The position numbers were made by a program, and so were the translations under genes. The notes under the pieces were generated by a model. The model did not search any database and was not told where the DNA came from. It worked only from the letters and a program-made list of their open reading frames with translations. 64,000 nucleotides of DNA from Pseudomonadota bacterium (lineage in GTDB: Bacteria; Myxococcota_A; Polyangia; Haliangiales; Haliangiaceae), in NCBI GenBank assembly GCA_022360315.1, contig JAKSDA010000107.1:1-64000 (forward strand). The letters run 5' to 3'. How positions within the stretch are numbered: position 1 is the stretch's first letter; each line of letters starts with the position of its first letter. Positions 15,409-25,070 of this stretch are shown in pieces.

Positions 15409-17655
15409 TTACCAAAAAATCGGCAGTGGATTGAGAGTTTCTTCGGTCAGCGGCCGGGCTAACCAGCCCAGCGTTACTGGAATATCGTAGAGGCGACCGG
15501 GGCCGAAGCGAGGCCAGAAATGCCGGGCTCCGGGAACGATGACCTTGACCACCGGAAGCCCGATCTCGGGCCGTGTCTGATCCAACACCAGGGTTTCCAG
15601 GCCGGCTCGAGTGGCTCGTTCGACACATAGAATGACGTTTTCGCGTATGTCGTCGCGCCACAGCCGAGAAAAAGCGTCAGCTTGCCGGGCCGGGCGCGTG
15701 CTATCGGCAAGAAGGTAGGGCTGTTGATCGACGTTGAACTCGGACCAGCCGGGAATCAACCGCTGTCCCCGCTGATCGTCGGGGTCGAAGCACTGGCATA
15801 GCTCGGTGAGCGCGCGTCGAACCGCCAGGCTGGCGTCGAGATGGCAGCCGAACCCGATGGCCAGCTGCGCCCCATCCCTCGGCGCAGCCAGTGCGGCCAC
15901 CGCTGGGATGTCCAGGTCGTTGGTGATATCGAGGACCCACAGCCGCCACCCCAGCGCGGCGTAATAATCGCGCACCTCGGCAAAATACGGCCGGGCAAAG
16001 CTGGTCAGATCAACCTCGGGCCTGCGCACCCGATTGTACCACCACATGGCTGTGCAATCGCGCTCGACGATTTCCAAGAACCCCTGCAATATCGCCTCTT
16101 CCAGGCAATTGCCCGCCGCGTTTCCATTCGAGTTAAAATAACAAAAACGACGGTCGGATGGAACCGGGTACTGGGTGTAGCAGTACTGGGTGGGAATATA
16201 TCGGAGTTTTCTGTGGGTCAGCGACGTCACTGGAGTCCATTCGATCTCTGCTGCTTCATCAAATGGCCGCGGAATCCTCCGATTGTGCTGTGGGCAATCG
16301 GCGTTGACCGCATCTCGTATGCGATATTGCCCATCGCTGAATCCCAACAGCTCTCGGGGAGAGATCGCAGAATCACCCAACTCGACAAAACGCGCCCGGA
16401 TACGCGGCTCGTCGCCGTGGAATATTGCGCTGCGCCGCTCGATGGCTTCACACAGGGCGCTGACCCGACCTTGCGCCTCGCTTTGTCCCTTGCCCCAGCT
16501 GACCACGACAAAATCGCCCAGCGCGACCACAGGGCCGGTCGGACAGGTCGGATGAACGGCCGCCCAGATCGCCGCCGGAAAGCGATCATCAACCGGCCGT
16601 CCCGGCCGGGCAACCGAACATCCCTTGGTCCGCTCGACCCGCGTGAGTCGAGTTACAAATCCGGTGATCGGACTGACGTGTCTCTTCAGATTGTTATAGG
16701 TCTCATTTGGAGCGAGAGAGCGATAGCCTCCGTCGGCAGAAAACTGCATCGATTGCGGCCGAAGCGTTGCGAGCTTCTTGGAGGCATCGTGCGGGCCTAG
16801 CTGCGGATCGCCACACATCGGGCATTGCGGGCGCCCGATGACCGGATGACGGTCGGTGCTAAAGGCCTCGACATCGAACGAAAGCACGTGATCGTCGATC
16901 TCGCCGCACCCGCCTGCGACAATCCACTGCGCGATCACGACCGCAGCCAGGTGAATGCCCATGGGCGATTGCCAGCTACCATTTGAGTGCGGCAGCGCGA
17001 ACTCACCGAGCTCACGGCTGTGACGGCGCGCGAACTCTTCGACCGTTCGGTTGGCACGCAGGCGAGCCTGCAAACACGCATAACACGATCGATCGTGCCC
17101 GAACAGAGGACCCACCCATACCGAGCGTCCGATCGGTTTTATCAGCAACCAATGAGGCGAAGCAGCTGTCGATGTCACCGCAACTTCATCCGACTCGTCG
17201 GTCAGATAATCATCAGTGACCACGACAGAGAGTTTGCCATGCTCGGTCACCCTAACACCGAGCGATTCGAGCGCAGTGCCGAGCAGGGTCGATCGCAATC
17301 CCCGCAGGGCAAACACAGAAACCGGATGATCGTCGAGACGGGCGGCAGCCACGACCGGATCGATTCCCATACTCTGCCAGAATATCGATGACTTTGATTC
17401 CGCTTCATTCTCACTGACGAGATAGCCACCCTCGTATAGCCGATTCAATGCGTAATACACTTCGGGCGCAGATATCTCATCAGCGACTCGTTCGATCAGC
17501 GCAGAAATGGAATGAGTTCCATCGAGCAGAGGAGCCAGCCGGGCATAGAGACGACCGCTGAGGAGGTAGTGCTCGCGCTCATCGATGAGTAACCAGCGCT
17601 TTGAATCGGCGCGTGCCATTCGTAATGGATACCGAAAACGTGGAAAGTCACGCAT
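15409..17655 (-). CDS. Fused leader-binding / E1-like / YcaO cyclodehydratase (TOMM biosynthesis)
   Basis: The protein has 748 residues and should make azoline rings from Ser, Thr and Cys of the nearby precursor using ATP. Residues 1-85 look like a RiPP-recognition winged helix (WLLIDEREHYLLSGRLYARLAPLLDGTHS). Residues about 90-285 are a reduced ThiF/E1-like domain with two zinc-type Cys pairs, CYAC (191-194) and CPMC (278-281). The YcaO domain runs from about 320 to the end, with the conserved acidic helix SALCEAIERRSAI, GNAAGNCLEEAILQGFLEIVERD and a C-terminus LPIFW, a variant of the Pro-rich PxPxP end. Such C-D fusions are standard in TOMM clusters. No FMN-dependent azoline dehydrogenase is seen nearby, so products may stay as azolines. 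The start is ATG 17655. Confidence 0.93.
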   Translation of the reverse strand: MRDFPRFRYPLRMARADSKRWLLIDEREHYLLSGRLYARLAPLLDGTHSISALIERVADEISAPEVYYALNRLYEGGYLVSENEAESKSSIFWQSMGIDPVVAAARLDDHPVSVFALRGLRSTLLGTALESLGVRVTEHGKLSVVVTDDYLTDESDEVAVTSTAASPHWLLIKPIGRSVWVGPLFGHDRSCYACLQARLRANRTVEEFARRHSRELGEFALPHSNGSWQSPMGIHLAAVVIAQWIVAGGCGEIDDHVLSFDVEAFSTDRHPVIGRPQCPMCGDPQLGPHDASKKLATLRPQSMQFSADGGYRSLAPNETYNNLKRHVSPITGFVTRLTRVERTKGCSVARPGRPVDDRFPAAIWAAVHPTCPTGPVVALGDFVVVSWGKGQSEAQGRVSALCEAIERRSAIFHGDEPRIRARFVELGDSAISPRELLGFSDGQYRIRDAVNADCPQHNRRIPRPFDEAAEIEWTPVTSLTHRKLRYIPTQYCYTQYPVPSDRRFCYFNSNGNAAGNCLEEAILQGFLEIVERDCTAMWWYNRVRRPEVDLTSFARPYFAEVRDYYAALGWRLWVLDITNDLDIPAVAALAAPRDGAQLAIGFGCHLDASLAVRRALTELCQCFDPDDQRGQRLIPGWSEFNVDQQPYLLADSTRPARQADAFSRLWRDDIRENVILCVERATRAGLETLVLDQTRPEIGLPVVKVIVPGARHFWPRFGPGRLYDIPVTLGWLARPLTEETLNPLPIFW

Positions 17656-18158
17656 TTTGTCCCCCTGATTTTATCAAATGCCTCTCGGACAGTTTGTCGG
17701 CTGTTGACTATTTGCCCGGGCAACAGGTCAGTCGTTTGGACAGCGCACTCTGACTCAGGCTAGCACGGGAGACTGGGAGCGCCAGACACAAATTCTCGCG
17801 AATTGCAAATTTCTCTCAGTGAATCGAAGTTTCGATACAAATTTACAATGTAGCGGAGTGTAGCGCGTATTGGGTACCACGTGCACTCGCCGAACCTGAC
17901 GGTTCTTTTTATCCGTTTATCAAACAACATGGCCGTATGGTCAGACGCCTGCAATAGCGGAGAATCAGGCCTCTACTGTCACCGTCTGCCGCCGAATGAG
18001 CGGCGAATCAGTGCCAGCCGGTGTGCCGTGCCTGCATTTCAACACCGCGGCCCGGCCACTCGCTCACGTGCTTGCCCGCCTGCTGCAACCACGCGCCGTC
18101 CGAGCACCTGGCCGCTGCCTTCGCTGCCGTACACCTGCGGAGCGATTCTCATCCTGCA
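17656..18158. promoter_or_regulatory. 503-base divergent region between YcaO and P450, with tandem GTAGC motif
   Basis: No gene is seen here. GTAGC is found twice with ten-base periodicity (17850-17854 and 17860-17864), as upstream of the RiPP precursor. Nearby lies the small inverted repeat TCGAAGTTTCGA (about 17824-17835). Both divergent genes could be read from promoters in this interval. I cannot point to a convincing -35/-10 pair. Confidence 0.35.
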
Positions 18159-19556
18159 ATGCACATTTCTGATATCGACACGGAGACCTGGACTGGTATG
18201 TTTCTGGTCATGCCGAGAGCGAATTTGCCACTTCCACCGGGGCGAAAGGGATTGCCCTTTCTGGGCGAAACGCTGTCATACCTCAGCGATCCTGGGGGAT
18301 TCACAGCGGCACACCAGAAAGAGTACGGGCCGATCTACCGCACCCACCTTTTCGGGCGACCGACCATCATGATGTCGGGTGCCGAGGCCATGCACTTTGT
18401 GTTCAAAAACGAGCACCGCTATTTTGCTGCGACCTGGCCGTATTCCACCCGCAAACTGCTGGGTCCCCGCGCCCTGCCCATCCAGCGCGATCCCGAACAT
18501 ATGCAGCGGCGCAAGATTCTGCGCCAGGCGTTTGCGCCCAGACTCCTGGCGGGCTACGTGCCCGACATGGATCGGATCGCGCGGATCCACCTCGAGCGAT
18601 GGGCCGACCAGCGTCATCTGGTATGGAGTCCGCTGATCTCCGCGTTCACATTTCACATCGCCTGCGCCCTCCTGGTTGGTGACGAAGGCATTCTGGACGT
18701 GGCCGACGAGTTTCAAACCCTGGTCAAAGGCGCCTTCTCGGTACCCAATCCGCTGCCGTGGAGCCGCTTTGGCCGCGCCAAACGGTGCCGGAGCAAACTG
18801 TTGCACTGTATCGATCGAGTCGTGCGAAAACGGGTGGACGAGGGCAACCAGCCCGATGCCCGGGACGCGCTCAGCGTGCTCGTCCGGGCCAGTGATGAGT
18901 ACGGCGCAAAGCTCTCGATCGAAGAGCTGGGCGACCAGACCCTCACCTTGCTTTTGGCTGGCCATGATACCTCGGCTTCGGCCCTGGTTTCGTTCTGTCT
19001 ACTCACGGGGCAACATCCCCGGATAATCGAGCGGTTGCGCGAAGAGCAGCGCAGCATCGACGTCGAGGACAATCTGACCTGCGACCACCTCAAGCAAATG
19101 AGCTATCTCGATCAGGTCGTCAAAGAAGTCCTGCGGGTGATTCCTCCGGTACCGGGGGGGTTCCGCCGGGTCATCGCCCCGTGCGAATTCGGCGGCTACA
19201 GCATCCCCAAGGGATGGATCGTCTCCTACCAGATACACAGCAACCACATGGATCCCGAGCACTTTGCCGAGCCGCACCGGTTCGACCCGGACCGCTTTGC
19301 CCCGGACCGTGCCGAAGACAAACGCACCCGGTTTGCTCTGGTTCCATTTGGCGGTGGTCCGCGCGTGTGTATCGGCATGGAGTTCGCGCGTCTGGAGATC
19401 ATGGTCCTGGGTGCCCGACTGGCCCGCCACTACAACTGGACGCTTAAACCAAATCAGGATCTCACTCTGTCCTTCCCGGTCCCGCGGCCAAGGAGCGGGC
19501 TGCAAGTCGAATTCGAGCCGCTACCGGCCGAGCGTGAGCTAGCCCAGACAGGGTGA
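18159..19556 (+). CDS. Cytochrome P450, CYP120/CYP26-like
   Basis: This is a heme-thiolate monooxygenase of about 465 residues. The I-helix motif AGHDTSAS, the K-helix ExxR (KEVLR), the PERF-like FDPDRF and the heme loop PFGGGPRVCIGMEFARLE are all present. The N-terminal LPLPPGRKGLPFLGETLSYL and the pattern HxxRRKIL-like MQRRKILRQAF resemble CYP120/CYP26 enzymes acting on retinoid- or isoprenoid-like lipids. There is no N-terminal membrane anchor. The start is unclear: ATG 18159, 18198 and 18213 are all in frame, and none has a strong ribosome site. It is divergent from the RiPP enzymes by 0.5 kb, so it could be a tailoring oxidase, but no direct link is seen. Redox partners are not encoded nearby. 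Confidence 0.9.
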   Translation: MHISDIDTETWTGMFLVMPRANLPLPPGRKGLPFLGETLSYLSDPGGFTAAHQKEYGPIYRTHLFGRPTIMMSGAEAMHFVFKNEHRYFAATWPYSTRKLLGPRALPIQRDPEHMQRRKILRQAFAPRLLAGYVPDMDRIARIHLERWADQRHLVWSPLISAFTFHIACALLVGDEGILDVADEFQTLVKGAFSVPNPLPWSRFGRAKRCRSKLLHCIDRVVRKRVDEGNQPDARDALSVLVRASDEYGAKLSIEELGDQTLTLLLAGHDTSASALVSFCLLTGQHPRIIERLREEQRSIDVEDNLTCDHLKQMSYLDQVVKEVLRVIPPVPGGFRRVIAPCEFGGYSIPKGWIVSYQIHSNHMDPEHFAEPHRFDPDRFAPDRAEDKRTRFALVPFGGGPRVCIGMEFARLEIMVLGARLARHYNWTLKPNQDLTLSFPVPRPRSGLQVEFEPLPAERELAQTG

Positions 19557-19616
19557 ATCGACCCCATTCGCTTTCCCCGCGCCATCAACTACGCACAACC
19601 CCGTCGGCAAGGCTCC

Positions 19617-19768
19617 GACGTGATCGTGTGCGGCCCAACCGCTTGGCGTTCGGGTTATCATTTTTTGGCAAAGCCCCCCGGACGGCCGGAGTCCCGGCCG
19701 GGTCGGCCGTTGGCCTCGCGACAGAAACGCCTTATTCGAGCCACAACTAATGCGTTTCTGTTTAATGT
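19617..19768 (-). repeat. Dispersed repeat family 1, copy B (full length, inverted)
   Basis: This copy is in reverse orientation between the P450 and the enoyl-CoA hydratase. ACGTGATCGTGTGCGGC begins the tail. The head hairpin pairs CAGAAACGC (19722-19730) with GCGTTTCTG (19752-19760) across a loop complementary to TTGTGG. Most of copy A can be aligned with it. It starts about 60 bases after the P450 stop and ends about 25 bases before the next ATG. Confidence 0.8.
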
Positions 19769-19792
19769 GTTTCTGTTTATCCTGGTCGCATC

Positions 19793-20500
19793 ATGGCCAA
19801 TGTCGAACTCACACATCGCAATGGAGTTGCCATCGTCACCCTGAACCGGCCTCCAGTCAATGCTCTCGAGCTGACCATCGTCGAGGAGCTCCACGACAAG
19901 CTCGACGAGGCGGTCCGTTCTCCAGCACGCGCAGTCGTCTTGACCGGTTCGGGCTCCTGTTTCTCGGCCGGTTTGGATGTCAAAGTCGTACCTCACTATC
20001 CAGCGGACAAGCGTCGTCGCGTGATCATGGCAATCAATCGCACAGTGCATCGGCTTTACGGCGTCGCCAAACCGGTGGTCGCCGGAGTCAATGGTCATGC
20101 GATCGGCGGCGGGTTGGTCCTTTCGCTCGCATGCGACATGCGCATAGCGGCCGACGGCGAGTCCCGCCTTGGTCTTACCGAGGTCAGAGTGGGGGTACCG
20201 TTTCCAGCCGTACCCATGATGGTGGTGCAGGCCGAACTCGACTGCAACGCAGCTCGCGACCTGAGCCTGTCGGGCCGGGTAGTGCATCCTCGAGAAGCCC
20301 ACCAGATGGGTCTCATCGACGAGGTGAACGCTTCTGATACCCTGATCGAGCGGACCTGCGATCTGGCGCTGTCACTGGCTTCGGGCCCGGTGTACGCTGA
20401 GGTCAAGCACCAGCTGCGCGCCCGGGCGATGGCCCGCATGGCTCAGGCCATCGCCGACGAAACCGACCCGATGCTCGAATTCACCCTGCCCACGCAATGA
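19793..20500 (+). CDS. Enoyl-CoA hydratase/isomerase family protein
   Basis: This crotonase-fold protein has 235 residues, slightly shorter than the usual 255-270. The oxyanion-hole motifs are clear: GSCFSAGLDVKVV and VNGHAIGGGLVLSLACDMRIA. The segment GLTEVRVGVPFPAVP corresponds to the active-site Glu region. The shortened C-terminal helix region (AEVKHQLRARAMARM) is still recognisable. It probably acts on an acyl-CoA in fatty-acid or amino-acid breakdown, but the substrate cannot be told. The start ATG 19793 lies directly after repeat copy B, so its expression may be influenced by that hairpin. No neighbouring beta-oxidation genes are present. Confidence 0.9.
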   Translation: MANVELTHRNGVAIVTLNRPPVNALELTIVEELHDKLDEAVRSPARAVVLTGSGSCFSAGLDVKVVPHYPADKRRRVIMAINRTVHRLYGVAKPVVAGVNGHAIGGGLVLSLACDMRIAADGESRLGLTEVRVGVPFPAVPMMVVQAELDCNAARDLSLSGRVVHPREAHQMGLIDEVNASDTLIERTCDLALSLASGPVYAEVKHQLRARAMARMAQAIADETDPMLEFTLPTQ

Positions 20501-21644
20501 TAGCCGGGCTCTACTGAGCAGAAAATGGGTTCATCATGCAACTGAGCCATTCATCAGCGCCCCCTCTCTTGATGCGCCGGCGTCATAGGTCGCCATGTAA
20601 CTGGCAAGGACATTGTTCGAGTACAACTCTTGTGGCTGGTATATATACCCGCCGCATGGACCTGGCTGTCGGTCGCCGGGATCTACAGATAACCGCGGAG
20701 AGACAGCATTCCGTGGAATACCCCCGCAGAGGCGAGAATCGACTGGACGACAGAACACAGGTCGGGACGGCTCCGAGCTGCTACGTGTCTGGCGGATCGG
20801 ATGCGGCGCGGAACTGGCCCGTCGAACGAGATTCGGTGTTCCACAGTGAGGACAGCGCAGAGATCACACAGAAAGATCTGGACCGGCACGGCGCCGCAAA
20901 GAGTGACTGAGAGGTTCCCTGCGACATTCGCTCACAACGAACGGCAAGCAGTTGGTTCGCGCACGGAGTTTTGCAGAGGAAGCACGGGTCGTTCTGTATG
21001 AAGGGAATGGGTTCGCGCAGAGAGCGCGCGCAACGCGGTGGATAAAGAAACATCCTCTGCGACCGGCCGCGATAAAACCAAAATCGTGACCATAGGGAGT
21101 GAGGAAGCCATTGCGGTGACACAGACGAGGATCTGGCTCGGCCGGCCGCAGATCGACGCTCCACCGAGATCCACCCGTACAGTGCAGAAGACGACTGGGA
21201 GCTGTATAAATAAGGTCGTCGGCGCAGAACTTTGCGACCAGGCGAATCGCTTCGGACCGGCCCCAAACAAACCGGTTGTATCGGTTCTACTCCGGTCGGA
21301 GGCATGCCGAGACCGCGAAACGAACTTGCCGCGGATGTGCCAAGGCCCCCCTGAGATAGATCCGAGCTACAGGCTCGGATCGGCACAAGTCGATGTGGCA
21401 GACGAGTCGCGGTCATTCGGCAGCTCCGTAGAGAGACCTGAATGCACTCGCCATGCCATTGCTGGAGGAATGATAAATTTTTAATATTTTTAAACTATTA
21501 CGGCTTATTCGTGGAGCTCGATAGAGTGACTGACTGGCCCGGACACGGGCGTGATGTCGAATTGGAGCAGCGCCTTGATGAACCTCTTCGACATCAATCG
21601 ATGCCTGTAGGCGGCAGGCTCGAACCCTGTGCTATCGTGAAGCC
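20501..21644. other. 1.1-kb stretch with no recognisable gene
   Basis: Open frames up to 211 codons exist on both strands but none shows a family motif, ribosome site or consistent composition. A TATATA sequence lies near 20640, and an AT-rich patch with a run of T and A occurs at 21475-21500. The sequence may hold degraded coding DNA, a long leader for the sigma54 activator, or an uncharacterised RNA. I cannot support any specific call. Confidence 0.4.
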
Positions 21645-23084
<1,440 letters not shown>

Positions 23085-23085
23085 G

Positions 23086-23124
23086 CAGAAACGCACCGGT
23101 TATGGATCCAGCAGGGCGTTTCTG
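23086..23124 (+). repeat. Dispersed repeat family 1, copy F (hairpin only)
   Basis: CAGAAACGC (23086-23094) is perfectly complementary to GCGTTTCTG (23116-23124) around a loop containing GGTTATGGATCCA, a variant of the family loop. It begins 2 bases after the stop of the FHA activator and has no tail. It could serve as the transcription end of that gene. Confidence 0.65.
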
Positions 23125-23176
23125 TCCATTCGGGCCCGGATTCGAAAACCCGCCGGATATGGGCTAGGATAGCAGC

Positions 23177-25003
23177 ATGAGTCGCAGCTCACCGTGGCGT
23201 CTGGTTGCTTTTGGTTGCGTGTGTGCCATGTGTGGGGTTGTGCTCGCCGGCACTTCGGCCTGTGCGACCACGACCTCGGCAGAACTACTCGGCAGTGATC
23301 AGTCAGCGGCCAGAACCCTGGCTGATCCGGGTGGGTTTGCCGACAACCCGATTGTCTATTTTGTCGTCACCGATCGATTTTTTAATGGCAACCCCGACAA
23401 TGACCGATCCTACGGTCGCCGGCCCGACGGCGACCAGGAAATCGGCACCTTCCACGGTGGCGATCTGGCCGGGCTGACCGCAAAACTCAAGGACGGTTAC
23501 TTTGACCGGCTGGGCATCAACGGAATCTTGATTACTGCGCCGTACGAGCAAATCCACGGCTGGGTGGTGGGCGGCTCCGGGGAGTTCAAACACTTCGCCT
23601 ATCACGGCAATTACGCCCTTGATTATACCGTTCTGGACAAAAATATGGGCAGTGAGGACGAACTCGCCGAATTTATCGCTACGGCGCACGCCCAGGATAT
23701 CCGGGTCATATTTGACGTGGTCATGAATCACCCCGGTCATGCCGATCACCAGACCATGGCCGAATACGGTATCGACGTACTGTGGGATGGATGGGAAAAA
23801 GCCACTCCGGGCGATTACCACAGCTACATCGATTACAATAGCCTGGGATTTGGCGCCTGGTGGGGACGCACCTGGGTCCGCGCCGCGCTGCCCGGCTACG
23901 AGGAGGCAGATCAGAGCGACGAACGGCAAAAAAGCCTCGATGAACTGCCCGACTTCAAGACCGAATCACCGCGGGCGGTGACCATTCCCGATTTTTTGCG
24001 CAAAAAACCCGACACCCGGGCCAAGACCATCCCTGACTACACAGTGCGCGACTACCTGGTCAAATGGTTGACCGACTGGGTACGCAACTACGGCGCGGAC
24101 GGATTCCGCTGTGATGCGGTCCGGCACGTCGACCGCGAATCGTGGGCCGCACTCAAAACTGCAGGCTTGAAAGCGCTCGGCCAGTGGAAAGCTGCCAATC
24201 CCGACCGGGCCATCGACGATGCGGCATTCTGGATGACTGGAGACGTAGCGTCACACGGCGTCGAGCGCAATGTTTACTTCGACCACGGCTTCGATAACCT
24301 GATCAACTCCGATTTCCAAAACAGAGCGCGAGCACTCGGCGACGACTGGAACACTATCGACGCGGTGTATGTCAGCTACGCTCAAAAAATCAGCACCGAC
24401 CCGACCTTCAACGTGCTCAGCTATCTGTCATCTCACGACACCTTGCTTTTTCCCCGCGACCGGCTGATCACCGGCGGTACCGCACTGCTCCTCGCTCCTG
24501 GTGGCGTGCAGATCTTCTATGGCGACGAAACGGCACGTCCGCCCGGCACCGCGCCGGACAGCGATCGCACGCAGGCGACCCGCTCCCCCATGAACTGGGA
24601 CACGATCGAGCGGGATGTACTGGACCATTGGCGACGCCTGGGCCAGTTTCGCCGCCAGCATGTTTCACTGGCCAAGGGACGACACAGAAAACTGGCCAAT
24701 GCACCCTACACATTCGCGCGGATTCACCCCCGCGATCGCGTGGTGGTCGCCATTGGAGCCGCTGGAGTGAGTCAGATTTACGTCGCCGACGTGTTTTCCT
24801 CTGGCGACGTGGTACGCGATGCCTACACCGGGACACGGGCAGTAATAAAGAGGGGCAAGGTGACAGTTTCTGCACACAAAAATGGAGTCGTCTTGCTCGA
24901 GAAGTTACAGCGTCACAATACGAGCGAGACAAGGCGGATGCGAGGAGTCCCGCGCAGCGTGCACAAAGTACGCGAGCAGGCGCCGCAGCATCCAGTGCAG
25001 TAG
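23177..25003 (+). CDS. Exported GH13 alpha-amylase, MalS-like, with altered acid/base residue
   Basis: The protein has 608 residues and cleaves alpha-1,4 glucans outside the cytoplasm. A signal peptide runs to about residue 29, where GTSAC may be a lipidation site. GH13 regions are visible: NPIVYFVVTDRFFNGNPDND, region I DVVMNH, region II GFRCDAVRHV (nucleophile Asp) and region IV YLSSHD. The region III context AFWMTG..HG is MalS-like, but the expected Glu is Asp (GDVASHG). The last 35 residues (QRHNTSETRRMRGVPRSVHKVR..) are basic and come from a dispersed repeat overlapping the 3' end, so the natural stop was probably lost. It is followed by a DUF4032 gene and a pullulanase. The start is ATG 23177. 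Confidence 0.88.
   Translation: MSRSSPWRLVAFGCVCAMCGVVLAGTSACATTTSAELLGSDQSAARTLADPGGFADNPIVYFVVTDRFFNGNPDNDRSYGRRPDGDQEIGTFHGGDLAGLTAKLKDGYFDRLGINGILITAPYEQIHGWVVGGSGEFKHFAYHGNYALDYTVLDKNMGSEDELAEFIATAHAQDIRVIFDVVMNHPGHADHQTMAEYGIDVLWDGWEKATPGDYHSYIDYNSLGFGAWWGRTWVRAALPGYEEADQSDERQKSLDELPDFKTESPRAVTIPDFLRKKPDTRAKTIPDYTVRDYLVKWLTDWVRNYGADGFRCDAVRHVDRESWAALKTAGLKALGQWKAANPDRAIDDAAFWMTGDVASHGVERNVYFDHGFDNLINSDFQNRARALGDDWNTIDAVYVSYAQKISTDPTFNVLSYLSSHDTLLFPRDRLITGGTALLLAPGGVQIFYGDETARPPGTAPDSDRTQATRSPMNWDTIERDVLDHWRRLGQFRRQHVSLAKGRHRKLANAPYTFARIHPRDRVVVAIGAAGVSQIYVADVFSSGDVVRDAYTGTRAVIKRGKVTVSAHKNGVVLLEKLQRHNTSETRRMRGVPRSVHKVREQAPQHPVQ
24912..24975 (+). repeat. Dispersed repeat family 2, copy inside amylase 3' end
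   Basis: The sequence CACAATACGAGCGAGACAAG then GAGGAGTCCCGCGCAGCGT and AAGTACGCGAGC is closely matched by the reverse complement of 56192-56262 and partly by that of 55636-55672. In this copy the repeat is read as the C-terminal tail of the amylase. Translation in another frame gives RARQGGCEESRAACTKYAS, echoed at the second copy by PARQGVYEESRAAYTKYVS. Confidence 0.7.
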
Positions 25004-25010
25004 CCCGCCG

Positions 25011-25040
25011 TGGTGCGCGGACCAGGCGAGACGGTATAAT
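25011..25040 (+). promoter_or_regulatory. Possible sigma70-type promoter of the DUF4032 gene
   Basis: A perfect TATAAT lies at 25035-25040, thirty bases before the ATG at 25071. The -35 candidate TGGTGC (25011-25016, spacing 18) is a poor match. In a GC-rich context a perfect -10 is uncommon, so a start site near 25047 is plausible. Confidence 0.4.
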
Positions 25041-25070
25041 GGAGCACTCCTTACACTGCGTAGTACCGAC

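Noticed and set aside
21538..21556. TGG...GGGC sequence as a possible sigma54 promoter before the FHA activator
   Set aside because: The spacing between GG and GC is eleven bases instead of ten and the -12 TTGC is missing.
21601..21640. GGCTCGAACCCTG resembling a tRNA T-arm
   Set aside because: The stem does not pair over five bases and no acceptor or anticodon arms are found.
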